Origin: Planctomycetota bacterium
GTDB lineage: Bacteria > Planctomycetota > B15-G4
NCBI GenBank assembly: GCA_029259745.1
Contig: JAJDEO010000041.1
Coordinates: 122,795-186,794, forward strand
Length of the DNA: 64,000 nt
Direction: 5' to 3'
Shown: positions 34,862-43,159 of the stretch, in pieces
Numbering within the stretch: the first letter of the stretch is position 1
Layout of the letters: each line of letters opens with the position of its first letter
Translations under genes and position numbers: made by a program
Notes under the pieces: generated by a model
The model's database searches: none
What the model saw: only the letters and a program-made list of their open reading frames with translations
Told to the model about the DNA's origin: nothing

Positions 34862-35293
34862 ATGAACAAGATTCTCGCCGCCGCGCTCGCCCTCACACTC
34901 ACCGCCGGTGCGGCTTGGATCACGCCTGACGACGAAGAGGCCCCCGCGGCCCCGCCAGCACCCGCATACTCGCCCGTCGGGTCGCTCGATGCGCTGATGA
35001 CGGGACATGGCATGGCCTTCGGCGGGATCCGTGAGGCCTTGCCGGACAAGGAGAACCGCCGCCGTCCGCGCACGCTCCAGATCAACGCCGAACTGCTCGC
35101 CGAGCTCGCGAACATCAACACGTACTGGGGTCGCCGCGACGACTACCGCAACTGGGCAGGCGAGCTGCGCGACACGGCGCTCGAGCTGGCGGACGCGGTC
35201 AAGAAGCGCGACTCGATCGACGAGGCCCGAGTCGAGGCCGCGTACCGCAAGCTCGACGCCACGTGCACGGCATGTCACGAGGTCTACAAGTAA
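34862..35293 (+). CDS. Class II cytochrome c (cytochrome c'-like)
   Basis: A 143-residue exported protein. Residues 1-18 are a signal peptide (ILAAALALTLTAGAAW), followed by a Pro/Ala/Glu-rich linker and a four-helix bundle. The haem-binding motif is at the extreme C-terminus: Cys135-Thr-Ala-Cys138-His139, followed by EVYK. That placement is diagnostic for cytochrome c' and related class II cytochromes, which bind haem in the periplasm and can carry electrons or gases such as NO. The linker suggests tethering or lipid-free export. It is divergent from aroC. Confidence 0.87.
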   Translation: MNKILAAALALTLTAGAAWITPDDEEAPAAPPAPAYSPVGSLDALMTGHGMAFGGIREALPDKENRRRPRTLQINAELLAELANINTYWGRRDDYRNWAGELRDTALELADAVKKRDSIDEARVEAAYRKLDATCTACHEVYK

Positions 35294-35309
35294 GGGGAGC
35301 TGACCTCGT

Positions 35310-36053
35310 TCAGGGCGCGTAGCGAATCACGTCGAAGCGTCCTTGCTTCGACGTCTCGATCCACTCGATCAGTGCGGCGGCCGGTTGCTCGGGAGCGAGC
35401 AGCCGGCCGTTGTCGTGCAAAGACACGAAGCGCTCGACCTGCGGGAACTGTTCGCGCGACTGCGCGCGGATCGCCTCCTGCATGGCCGTGGCGACGACGC
35501 TCGGCGCGAACGAGCACACCGCGACGTCGCGGTCGCGATGTTCGTCGAGTTCGGCGAGTTCGAGAGCGAAAGCCTCCGACGCCATGGCAAGCGCCGCCTT
35601 GGCCGCGCAGTAGGCCGCCCACCCGGGAACGGCCTTGCCGGCCGCGCCCGACGATACGTTGACGATACGCACGCGCGCTGCGCGCGGAGCGTGGCGCACG
35701 AGCTGTCCCATCAACGCCATCGGCGCCGCGACGTTGAGAGCCAAGGCGTCCGCCAAGGCCGAAGCCGTCGCCGCCGTCAGCGAGCCCATCGGTTCGATCG
35801 ACCCGGCGTTGTTGACGAGCGCGACGTGCGCGAACCCGAGCTCGCCCGCCCAGCTCGAGCACCAGCGCTCGACGGCCCGGGCGTCTGCGAGGTCGACCCG
35901 CTGATGGGCATAGCGCTCGTGCTCCATCAGCTCATCGCTCGCGGACTCGCGCGCGCAGCCACGCACGCGCCATCCGTGCTCGAGCAAACTCTGAGCCACG
36001 GCACGACCGAGCCCTCGACTCGTGCCCGTCACGAACGCAAGTTTGTCGGCCAT
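35310..36053 (-). CDS. Short-chain dehydrogenase/reductase (SDR)
   Basis: A 247-residue classical SDR with a Rossmann fold. The cofactor motif is TGTSRGLG (9-16), then VDLAD, NNAG (81-84), the catalytic serine region NVSSGAAG, and the YxxxK pair Tyr148/Lys152. The set resembles sepiapterin-reductase-like and benzil-reductase-like SDRs (AYCAAKAALAMASEAFALEL, CSFAPSVVATAMQ). The Arg after TGTS hints at NADP preference, which is an inference. The ATG at 36053 has GGAG 6 nt upstream. It is divergent from the asparaginase gene. Confidence 0.9.
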   Translation of the reverse strand: MADKLAFVTGTSRGLGRAVAQSLLEHGWRVRGCARESASDELMEHERYAHQRVDLADARAVERWCSSWAGELGFAHVALVNNAGSIEPMGSLTAATASALADALALNVAAPMALMGQLVRHAPRAARVRIVNVSSGAAGKAVPGWAAYCAAKAALAMASEAFALELAELDEHRDRDVAVCSFAPSVVATAMQEAIRAQSREQFPQVERFVSLHDNGRLLAPEQPAAALIEWIETSKQGRFDVIRYAP

Positions 36054-36218
36054 CACGCTCTCCGAAGCGATGGTGACGACGCGTGTTCCTGCACGGTGCG
36101 AGAACATCGTCGACGCGTTGCTATAGTGCCACGCGCCTCCCTGCACCGCACGAAAGGCCCAAGCTCGGGCCCGTTGTGGGCCGATCTATTCGTGATCTCT
36201 CCTCTCCGAGTCTCCGCC

Positions 36219-37226
36219 ATGCCGTCCGCGTCGTCGTCACGCCCTCGTGTCGTCGTTCTCGCCACGGGAGGCACGATCGCCGGCGAGAGCGCGCACGCTT
36301 CGGATCCGAGCTACCGTGCGGGATCACTGCCTATCGGCTCGCTGCTCGAGGCGATCCCGCAGCTGTCAGAGCTCGCCGAGGTCCACGGCGAGCAGATCGC
36401 GAGTATCGGCAGTCAGGACATGCACGACGCGCTTTGGCTGCGTATCGCTGCGCGCGTGAACACGCTGATCACGATGGACGACATCGATGGCATCGTGATC
36501 ACCCACGGCACCGACACGATGGAGGAAACGGCGTACTTCCTGAACCTCGTCGTCGCGAGCGACAAGCCTGTCGTGCTGACAGGCGCGATGCGCCCCGCCA
36601 CAGGACTGTCCGCCGACGGACCGCTCAACCTCTATCACGCGGTCGCCGTCGCCACGCATGCCGAGGCGCGCGATCGTGGCGTCCTCATCGTCATGAACGA
36701 CGTGATCCACGCCGCGCGCGACGTCATGAAGACGCACACCTTGTCCGTGCAAACCTTCGAGTCGGTGAACCGCGGGCCGATGGGCGCAATCCATCACGGC
36801 GACATCCGCTTCTTCCGACGCCCCGGCCACCTGCACACGCACCGCAGCACCTTCGCCGGTGCGCTCCCCGACCCCATGCCGCGTGTCGACGTCCTCTTCG
36901 CCCACGCCAACATGCGCGGCGACCTCGTCGACGCCGCGATCAAGCTCGGCGCCGAAGGGATCGTCATCGCCGGTGTCGGCAACGGGAACATGATGACCGC
37001 TGCCCGTGATGCGCTTGCTCTGGCGGCCGAACAAGGCGCGATCGTCGTGCGGTCGACGCGCACGGAAGGCGGCGCCGTGCTACGCAACGTGGAGATCGAC
37101 GACGACGCACTCGGCTTCGTCGCCTCGGTCGGCTTGAGCCCGCAGAAGGCACGCATCCTCCTGAAGCTGGCGCTCACGCGCACACGCGACGCGGCGGCGA
37201 TCCAGACGCTGTTCGGTAGCTACTGA
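36219..37226 (+). CDS. L-asparaginase
   Basis: A 335-residue asparaginase of the bacterial (AnsA/AnsB) fold, hydrolysing asparagine to aspartate and ammonia. The first catalytic motif VVVLATGGTIAGES places the nucleophile at Thr19. The second is VITHGTDTMEETAYFLNLVV, with Thr98/Asp99. The expected KPVVLTGAMRPATGLSADGP and GIVIAGVGNGNM segments follow. There is no signal peptide, which points to a cytoplasmic enzyme. A TATAGT hexamer near 36122 is a candidate -10, about 90 nt upstream. The Nudix gene follows after 15 nt and is probably co-transcribed. Confidence 0.93.
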   Translation: MPSASSSRPRVVVLATGGTIAGESAHASDPSYRAGSLPIGSLLEAIPQLSELAEVHGEQIASIGSQDMHDALWLRIAARVNTLITMDDIDGIVITHGTDTMEETAYFLNLVVASDKPVVLTGAMRPATGLSADGPLNLYHAVAVATHAEARDRGVLIVMNDVIHAARDVMKTHTLSVQTFESVNRGPMGAIHHGDIRFFRRPGHLHTHRSTFAGALPDPMPRVDVLFAHANMRGDLVDAAIKLGAEGIVIAGVGNGNMMTAARDALALAAEQGAIVVRSTRTEGGAVLRNVEIDDDALGFVASVGLSPQKARILLKLALTRTRDAAAIQTLFGSY

Positions 37227-37241
37227 CGAGGGCTGTACGCG

Positions 37242-37850
37242 ATGAACTTCTGCTCGGAATGCGGCGCGCCCGTCGAACAAGCGATCCCCGCTGGTGACGA
37301 CCGACTGCGTCACGTCTGCACGGCGTGCGACACCGTGCACTACCTGAATCCGAAGACGGTCGTCGGCTGCATCGTGGAGCACGAGGGATCGGTACTGCTC
37401 TGCAAGCGCGCCATCGAGCCGGCGCTCGGCGGATGGACGCTGCCCGCCGGCTTCCTCGAGATCGGCGAGAGCCTCGCCGCCGGCGCCGCACGCGAAACGC
37501 GCGAGGAGGCCTGCGCCCACGTCGAGATGACAGCGCCGTTCGCACTCTTCGATCTGCCTCACATCGGCCAGAACTACGCGCTCTTCCTCGCGCGCTTCAT
37601 CGGCGAACCGACGTTCGCAGCCGGCCCCGAGAGCCTCGAGGTCGCGCTCGTCACACCGGACGCCATCCCGTGGGCAGAGCTCGCGTTCCCCGTCATGCAC
37701 ATCGCGCTGCGGGCTTGGATCGACGACACGGAGGCCAAGCGCCCCGCGCTCCACTCCGGCGCGCTGCACTGGCGCGGGACAGGCTCACGCTTCGACCCCG
37801 CCGAGTACGACATCAAGGAGCGCATGACGACGCCGCTCGGCGCGCCCTGA
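37242..37850 (+). CDS. Nudix hydrolase with N-terminal zinc ribbon
   Basis: A 202-residue protein. A zinc ribbon (Cys4, Cys7, Cys26, Cys29) precedes a Nudix domain. The Nudix box is complete (Gly70, Glu76, RETREEA from Arg84) except that the usual Gly after EE is replaced by Ala-Cys. The zinc-ribbon/HYLNPKTVVGCIVE arrangement is like NADH pyrophosphatase NudC, but the protein is shorter and lacks NudC's SQPWPFPQS element, so the substrate is uncertain. It follows the asparaginase gene by 15 nt with GAGGGC as a possible ribosome-binding site. Confidence 0.85.
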   Translation: MNFCSECGAPVEQAIPAGDDRLRHVCTACDTVHYLNPKTVVGCIVEHEGSVLLCKRAIEPALGGWTLPAGFLEIGESLAAGAARETREEACAHVEMTAPFALFDLPHIGQNYALFLARFIGEPTFAAGPESLEVALVTPDAIPWAELAFPVMHIALRAWIDDTEAKRPALHSGALHWRGTGSRFDPAEYDIKERMTTPLGAP

Positions 37851-37948
37851 ACTCTCACGAGGATCGTCACGAGGACGTGGATCATCCTGCGCGGCAGTCC
37901 CGATAGCTCGAACGTGGACGCAATCGATCGTCCGTGAGCAACCCGGTT

Positions 37949-38461
37949 CTAATCGCCCTTGGCGTAGTCGAAGATCTCGGGCTCGGCGAGCTCGAGGTAG
38001 CGATCGAGCGGCATGACGATCGAACAGCGCAGCGACCCCGCATTGAACGCGATGCGGTCGTTGTCGAGGAACCCGCGATCGAGCGTGTTGGGCAGCGGCA
38101 GGATCGGTTCGCCGAAGGGCGGCACCGAACCCGGCACGAGCCCCGTGAGCTCGGCGAGTTCATCACGCGTGGCGAAGCGCGCGCGGCTCACCTTGAAGTG
38201 ACGCCGCACGCGGTTCGAGTTGATCTGCTGCGCGGCGCGCAGGACACACAGCCGGAAGACGTCACCGACCTTCAGCACGATCGCCTTGCCGCCGACGCTC
38301 GTCGTCTCACCGCGCGCCTCCGCCGAGGCCTCACACGTGCGCGTCGGCTCGTGCTCGACGTAACGGTACGTCACCCCCGCCTCGTCCAGCAGCGCTCGGA
38401 TCCGGGCCGTCACGGCCGTCGGGCCGAGCTCCGCGGGATGGTTCGACTCGTTGCTCGACAC
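37949..38461 (-). CDS. YbaK/EbsC-type aminoacyl-tRNA deacylase
   Basis: A 170-residue protein of the YbaK/ProX editing-domain family, which hydrolyses mischarged aminoacyl-tRNAs in trans. It shows YVEHEPTRTCEASAEARG, the conserved lysine segment GGKAIVLKVGDVFRLCVL and GLVPGSVPPFGEP, the glycine-proline loop of the active site. The GTG start lies 5 nt downstream of the stop of the DUF1080 gene; no better start exists in frame, so the two are probably co-transcribed. Which tRNA it edits is unknown. Confidence 0.85.
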   Translation of the reverse strand: MSSNESNHPAELGPTAVTARIRALLDEAGVTYRYVEHEPTRTCEASAEARGETTSVGGKAIVLKVGDVFRLCVLRAAQQINSNRVRRHFKVSRARFATRDELAELTGLVPGSVPPFGEPILPLPNTLDRGFLDNDRIAFNAGSLRCSIVMPLDRYLELAEPEIFDYAKGD

Positions 38462-38466
38462 GCCGA

Positions 38467-39234
38467 TCAGAGGTCGAGCGGGCGCACCCAGATGTTGCGG
38501 AAGCGCACCGGATTACCGTGGTCTTGCAGCGCCAATGGTGCCGGCCCGTGCGCCTCGCCGTACGACGCCACCGTGCGATGGGCCGTCTTGCCGAGCAGCT
38601 TCTGGGCGTGGTGGACGACGACGCCGTTGTGGATCACCGTAACCTGCGCCTGCTCGGCGACCTTGCCGTCGGCGCCGAAGCGCGGCGCACGGAAGATGAT
38701 GTCGTACGTCTGCCAATCGCCCGGGCGGCGACTCGCGTTCACCATGGGCGGCTGCTGACCGTAGAGCGCGGCGGCCTGACCGTCGGGGTACGTCTTGTTG
38801 CGGTAGCTGTCGAGGATCTGGACCTCGTAGATCCGCTGGAAGAAGACGCCGCTGTTGCTGCGTCCCTGCGAGGTCGCCTGCTCACCCGGCGCCGTCGAGA
38901 ACTCGAGGTGCAGCTGGATGTCCCCGAACGCCTCCTTCGTCTCGATCGTGCCCTTGCCGTTCACCTCCATCGTGCCCTCGACCACCGACCAGGGACCACC
39001 GGCCCAGTTGTCGAGATCCTCGACGTCTCCACCGAAGAGCACGATCGCATCGGACGGCGGGGCCGTGTTGACGGCCCCGGGCGTGACGATCGTGGGCTGC
39101 GGGCGACTGCCATCGTGCACGCGCCACTGCGAGTTCGGCAGCATCGGTGTGTCGTCGTAGCCGACAGGCACGTCTTGCGGGGCGGGAACGATCAGACAAG
39201 CCGCGAGGGCGGCGGCGATACGAACGGAAATCAT
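38467..39234 (-). CDS. Exported DUF1080 protein (3-keto-disaccharide hydrolase-like)
   Basis: A 255-residue exported protein. Residues 1-19 form a signal peptide (AAALAACLIVPAPQ). The remainder is one DUF1080 concanavalin-like domain, a family that includes 3-keto-glucoside hydrolases and is greatly expanded in Planctomycetota. Typical segments are IVLFGGDVEDLDNWAGGPWS, FGDIQLHLEFSTAP, GRSNSGVFFQRIYEVQILDS, RRPGDWQTYDIIFRAPRF and VRFRNIWVRPL. The Shine-Dalgarno GGAG is 7 nt before the ATG at 39234, and a TATGCT hexamer 27 nt upstream may be the -10. It is followed closely by the YbaK gene. Confidence 0.92.
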   Translation of the reverse strand: MISVRIAAALAACLIVPAPQDVPVGYDDTPMLPNSQWRVHDGSRPQPTIVTPGAVNTAPPSDAIVLFGGDVEDLDNWAGGPWSVVEGTMEVNGKGTIETKEAFGDIQLHLEFSTAPGEQATSQGRSNSGVFFQRIYEVQILDSYRNKTYPDGQAAALYGQQPPMVNASRRPGDWQTYDIIFRAPRFGADGKVAEQAQVTVIHNGVVVHHAQKLLGKTAHRTVASYGEAHGPAPLALQDHGNPVRFRNIWVRPLDL

Positions 39235-39381
39235 CGCGGGCTCCGTGGAGAGGATCCGCAGAGCATACTCGCCGGCCAGCATGTCGCAGAACTGCTTCGG
39301 CTGACCGGTGCGTGTCGAGCGGCTCGCGGTTGGTCACCGAAGCGCGCGCGAACCCGAGGAGTCGCGCAGACTGCCCGCGGC

Positions 39382-40392
39382 TCAGGCCCCGCGTCGGAGC
39401 CCGAGGCGAACGATCTTCTCGAGCAACTGCGGGTAGCTCATCCCCGCCGCGTTGGCCGACGACGCGAGCTCCTCGCTCGCCGCGATCTCGGGATTCGGGT
39501 TCGCCTCGAGAAAGTAGAGCTGGCCGTCGGGCGTGAGCCGGTAGTCGATGCGTGCGTAGCCATCGAGCTGCAAGATGCGGTAGATGCGCTTGGTCGTGCG
39601 CTGGACCGCCGCCTCCTGAGGTTCGTCGAGTTCGGCCGCGACGTGGAAGATGCCCCACCGCTTCTGCGCCGCGATGTCGTGCTTCACCTTCTCGGTGGCG
39701 ATCGCTGCGGAGCCGGCCGGGAGGTTCTCGAAGACCAGCTCCCAGGTCGGCAACACCGTGGTGCGCTTGTTCCCGAAGATCCCCACATACAGCTCGCGAC
39801 CCTCGATGTACTCCTCGACGATCGCGTCCGTGCCGATGCTCTCGTGGACGAACTTCACGCGCTGTTCCAGCTTCTCGTCGCTGTCGACGATCGAGGCCTG
39901 GGAGATCCCCATCGACGATTCCTCGACGAGACTCTTCACGATCAACGGGAGCTTCAGCGCCCGCGGGCGTCGCACGCGGCGATTGCGCGGGAAGACTGCG
40001 AAGGCGGGCGTCGCGATGCGGTGATACGTGAGTAGCTTCTTGGCGATGCCCTTTCCGCGCGCCAGGACGAGTCCGCCCGGATTGCAGCCCGTGTACTTCA
40101 CACCGAGCAGTTCGAGATACGAGACGACGTGCTGATCGAGCTCGGGCAGACCGGCGAACTCCTCGAGCAAGTTGAAGACGATGTGCGGCTTGAACTCTTC
40201 GACGGCCCGACGGATCGGCGTCAGTTCGTCGACGACGCCGAGCGGCCGCACCTCGTGCCCGAGGCCACGCAACGTCGACGCCACGTCGTACTCCGTCTTC
40301 CAGACGTTGACGTCTTCTTCGCTGAATCCGCCCTTGCTCTCGGGAGGTATGAAGTCGGGATGACAGAGGAGCAGCACGCGGCGGCTTTTCAC
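39382..40392 (-). CDS. ATP-grasp ligase, D-alanine-D-alanine ligase-like
   Basis: A 336-residue ATP-grasp enzyme. The order is an N-terminal Rossmann-like part (RRVLLLCHPDFIPP), HIVFNLLEEFAGLPELDQHV (substrate region of Ddl-like ligases), LPLIVKSLVEESSMGIS (ATP loop), YIEGRELYVGIFGN and LDGYARIDYRLTPDGQLYFLEANPNPEI (Mg/ATP ligands). It is probably not the housekeeping Ddl, since the loops differ; it ligates an unknown pair of substrates. The GTG at 40392 overlaps the stop of the upstream zinc-peptidase gene (GTGA), so the two are translationally coupled and may work together on a peptide or cell-wall substrate. Confidence 0.8.
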   Translation of the reverse strand: MKSRRVLLLCHPDFIPPESKGGFSEEDVNVWKTEYDVASTLRGLGHEVRPLGVVDELTPIRRAVEEFKPHIVFNLLEEFAGLPELDQHVVSYLELLGVKYTGCNPGGLVLARGKGIAKKLLTYHRIATPAFAVFPRNRRVRRPRALKLPLIVKSLVEESSMGISQASIVDSDEKLEQRVKFVHESIGTDAIVEEYIEGRELYVGIFGNKRTTVLPTWELVFENLPAGSAAIATEKVKHDIAAQKRWGIFHVAAELDEPQEAAVQRTTKRIYRILQLDGYARIDYRLTPDGQLYFLEANPNPEIAASEELASSANAAGMSYPQLLEKIVRLGLRRGA

Positions 40393-41504
40393 ATCGCGAC
40401 CCAATAGTGCGGACTGTAGTGGTAGCGCATCGTGCGCGCCGTGAGCAGGACGGTGAAGCTCGAGAGGATCGATCCGTCGTCCCCCGTGACGCGGAGGTCG
40501 AGTTCGCGCGTGCGCTCGATCATCTCGTCGAGCACCTGATCGAGCGTGAACTGCGACTCGCCCGTCCAACGCGACACCATGCGTCGGATGTCGCGCCGGT
40601 TCTTTCGCAGGAACGCCGATGCTTTCGTGCGCGCCTTGCTGTCGGGGAAGAGCTGGCGGAGATCGGCGTCGTAGATGTCGACATCCGGTACGGAATAGCG
40701 GCCGCGCTTCTCCTCGTAGTGTTCACGCAGCGTGACGTCGAGCTGCCTCAGGGGCTCGACATGCTTGCGACTGCGCACCGGCGCCGTCTGATCCGCGAGT
40801 TCGTCCATCACCTCGTCGACGTACTCGAGCTTCTTGAGCGCCGGCCAGCCGTCGTAGCGTTTGCGCCAGCGCGTCCGCGGTTGGAGCCACACGGCGAACG
40901 TCTCGGCGAAGTCTTCGTCGGGGTGACTCTGGGCGTAGTAGAGACGCAGGTGCTGCACGAACTTGCGGCTCGACGGGTTCGGGCGATAGGCGTCCGGATA
41001 GGGCGTGGACGACTTCCCGAACAACTCGCGCCAGCGGCGTCGACGACTGAGACGGAAAGCCGTGTCGATCGCGTGCCCGCACTCGTGACGCAGGAAGCGG
41101 ATGCAGTCTTCGGGGCGCCCGCCCTCGACCTCGCGCATCATCGCGCGCTCGAGCCGGATGAGCCGCGGATGCGCGAGGTAGAACGGCACCGCGATGCCGG
41201 GCACGTCCGACGGCGAGAACCACTCCGACGAGAGCCAGACATGCGGGCGGAAGTTGAGGCCGCGGCGCTCGAGATCGCGATGGAGACGCTCGACGACGTC
41301 ATCGAGCCACGTGCCCGGGAGCGTCAACCCGAGGTCGCGCATGTGCAGATCGAGAAGTTCATCGTCGGGGAGCTGCGCCCAATCGGGATCGGCAGCCGCC
41401 CCGGCCTTCGAACGCGCAAGGCGCCTGCCCGCTCGAGGGCCACCCCCGGCCCGTCGGTGCCGCGCTTGCTGCGTGGATCGCTGCGATTCCTGGCGTCCGC
41501 TCAT
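40389..41504 (-). CDS. Putative zinc-binding metallopeptidase (Peptidase_Mx-like)
   Basis: A 371-residue protein with a basic N-terminus (about 1-35, probably disordered). It then has a domain resembling the putative zinc-binding metallopeptidase family. The HExxH site is RHECGHAID (His140, Glu141, His144), and the third ligand is probably Glu201 in DEDFAETFAVWL, the metzincin-like arrangement of this family. There is no signal peptide. An AGTGTA/TACACT hexamer lies 8 nt upstream of the ATG and no Shine-Dalgarno is present, suggesting a leaderless mRNA. The downstream ATP-grasp gene overlaps it by 4 nt. Confidence 0.72.
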   Translation of the reverse strand: MSGRQESQRSTQQARHRRAGGGPRAGRRLARSKAGAAADPDWAQLPDDELLDLHMRDLGLTLPGTWLDDVVERLHRDLERRGLNFRPHVWLSSEWFSPSDVPGIAVPFYLAHPRLIRLERAMMREVEGGRPEDCIRFLRHECGHAIDTAFRLSRRRRWRELFGKSSTPYPDAYRPNPSSRKFVQHLRLYYAQSHPDEDFAETFAVWLQPRTRWRKRYDGWPALKKLEYVDEVMDELADQTAPVRSRKHVEPLRQLDVTLREHYEEKRGRYSVPDVDIYDADLRQLFPDSKARTKASAFLRKNRRDIRRMVSRWTGESQFTLDQVLDEMIERTRELDLRVTGDDGSILSSFTVLLTARTMRYHYSPHYWVAM

Positions 41505-41512
41505 CGGACACG

Positions 41513-41518
41513 AGTGTA
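41513..41518 (-). promoter_or_regulatory. Candidate leaderless -10 (TACACT)
   Basis: TACACT on the minus strand ends 8 nt before the ATG at 41504, with no Shine-Dalgarno between. Confidence 0.4.
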
Positions 41519-41611
41519 GCTCTTGACCTGGCGATCCCGCGCGACAACATGCGCGAAGAGGGCCGCCGGGGCGCGGCGAGCCTCGGTCCGAGCAGTTCGA
41601 TGACGCGCTGG

Positions 41612-41617
41612 TATGCT
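41612..41617 (+). promoter_or_regulatory. Candidate leaderless -10 (TATGCT)
   Basis: TATGCT ends 9 nt before the ATG at 41627, with no Shine-Dalgarno between. It is back to back with the TACACT element of the divergent gene. Confidence 0.45.
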
Positions 41618-41626
41618 TTCGCCACC

Positions 41627-43153
41627 ATGGTCCGCACTCGCATCGCCACCGCCGTCCTGCTCACGCGCGACACCCCGCGCGGGCTCGAGGTCTTCATCGC
41701 CCGCCGCGCCGACGCGCTGCGTTTCTTCGGTGGCTATTGGGCCTTCACCGGTGGCGTCATCGACGCCGTCGACCTGGCTGACGGCGAGGCGTCGCGCGAC
41801 GACGAAGTCAGCCATCGACGCTGCGCCGTGCGCGAGCTGTTCGAGGAGACGGGTGTGTTGCCGAGCGAGCTGCGGCGCGCCCTGCCCGTACACGAAGCCG
41901 AGTCGCTGCGTCAGGGCCTGATCGGCGACGACGCCGGGCGTCGTGGTGCCGACGCGGACACGCTTCAACGTTGGCGCACGCTGCTCGACGCCCATCCCGG
42001 CGCGCTCGACGCCGTCGCGCCCTTCGCCCGCATCACGACCCCGCCCTTCGCGCCGACGCTCTACCGCACGTGCTTCGTCCACGCGGCGCTCCCGCCCGGC
42101 GAGGCGCCGACGATCATCCCCGGCGAGCTCGTCGATGGCGTCTTCGCACGCGCCGCCGACCTGCTCGCCGAATGGACGCGCGGCGAGCGACTGATCGTCC
42201 CGCCCGCCCTGTTCTTCCTCTCGATGCTCGAACAGGGCAACACGCTCGACGATGGCCTCGCCCTCGCCGGATCGCGCTGCGTCGAACTCGAAGCCGGGCG
42301 GCTCCACGAGGTCCGCAACTCGCCCGGCGTGCTCATGGCGCCGCTCGACACGCCGACGCTTCCGCCCGCGACGACCACGAACTGCTACGTCGTCGGTCAC
42401 CGTCGCCAGGTGATCATCGACCCCGCGACGCCGCACGAGAGTGAACGCCAGCGCCTGTTCGACGAACTCGACAGGCGCGTGGCCGCCGGCGTCGTTCTCG
42501 ACTCCGTGCTCGTCACCCACCACCACCACGACCACGTCGGGTCCGTCGCGGCGACAAGCGAACGCTACGGCATCCCCGTGCGCGCGCACGTCGAGACACT
42601 CGACCGCCTGCCGCCGGGCGGGCACCGTGGCGAGCCCCTTGCCGACGGCGACCGCATCGAACTCGGTGACGCGCCGGACGGCACGCCGGGCTGGCACCTC
42701 GTCGCGCATCACACGCCAGGCCACGACCGCGGCCACCTCGTCTTCACCGAGAACCGCTACAACGCGGCGATCGTCGGCGATCTCGTCTCGACGGTGTCGA
42801 CGATCCTCATCGAGCCGCCCGAGGGCCACCTCGCCACGTACCTCGCGAGCCTGCGCCGCATGCTCGACGTCCCGATCGAGATGCTCTACCCCGCCCATGG
42901 CCCCGCGCACCGTGACGGCCATGCTCTGCTCCGCCACTATCTCGAACATCGCGCGAAGCGTGAGCAACGTCTGGTCGACGCCCTCGACACGGACGAGTTG
43001 CGCGACATCGAGATGCTCACTCCGATCGTCTACGACGACACGCCCGTCGAACTGCATCCGCTCGCCGAGAAATCGCTGCGGGCCGGGCTCGACAAGCTCG
43101 TCGAGGACGGGCGCGCCGAGCGACGCGGAGACGCGTGGCTGGCCGTGGTCTGA
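41627..43153 (+). CDS. Nudix - metallo-beta-lactamase-fold fusion hydrolase
   Basis: A 508-residue protein with two hydrolase domains. Residues 1 to about 250 are a Nudix domain resembling NUDT19/RppH-like long forms: FIARRADALRFFGGYWAFTG and RELFEETGVLPSEL (from about 69), with an insertion in the Nudix box between its Gly and Glu parts. Residues about 275-508 are a metallo-beta-lactamase fold with NCYVVGHRRQVIIDP, the metal site THHHHDHVG (about 297-305), HHTPGHDRGHLVF and YPAHGP, followed by a winged-helix-like LACTB2 tail. The second half resembles LACTB2-type endoribonucleases, so it may combine nucleotide or CoA hydrolysis with RNase or thioesterase activity. It is followed 6 nt later by a DUF72 gene. 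Confidence 0.85.
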   Translation: MVRTRIATAVLLTRDTPRGLEVFIARRADALRFFGGYWAFTGGVIDAVDLADGEASRDDEVSHRRCAVRELFEETGVLPSELRRALPVHEAESLRQGLIGDDAGRRGADADTLQRWRTLLDAHPGALDAVAPFARITTPPFAPTLYRTCFVHAALPPGEAPTIIPGELVDGVFARAADLLAEWTRGERLIVPPALFFLSMLEQGNTLDDGLALAGSRCVELEAGRLHEVRNSPGVLMAPLDTPTLPPATTTNCYVVGHRRQVIIDPATPHESERQRLFDELDRRVAAGVVLDSVLVTHHHHDHVGSVAATSERYGIPVRAHVETLDRLPPGGHRGEPLADGDRIELGDAPDGTPGWHLVAHHTPGHDRGHLVFTENRYNAAIVGDLVSTVSTILIEPPEGHLATYLASLRRMLDVPIEMLYPAHGPAHRDGHALLRHYLEHRAKREQRLVDALDTDELRDIEMLTPIVYDDTPVELHPLAEKSLRAGLDKLVEDGRAERRGDAWLAVV

Positions 43154-43159
43154 CGCGCG

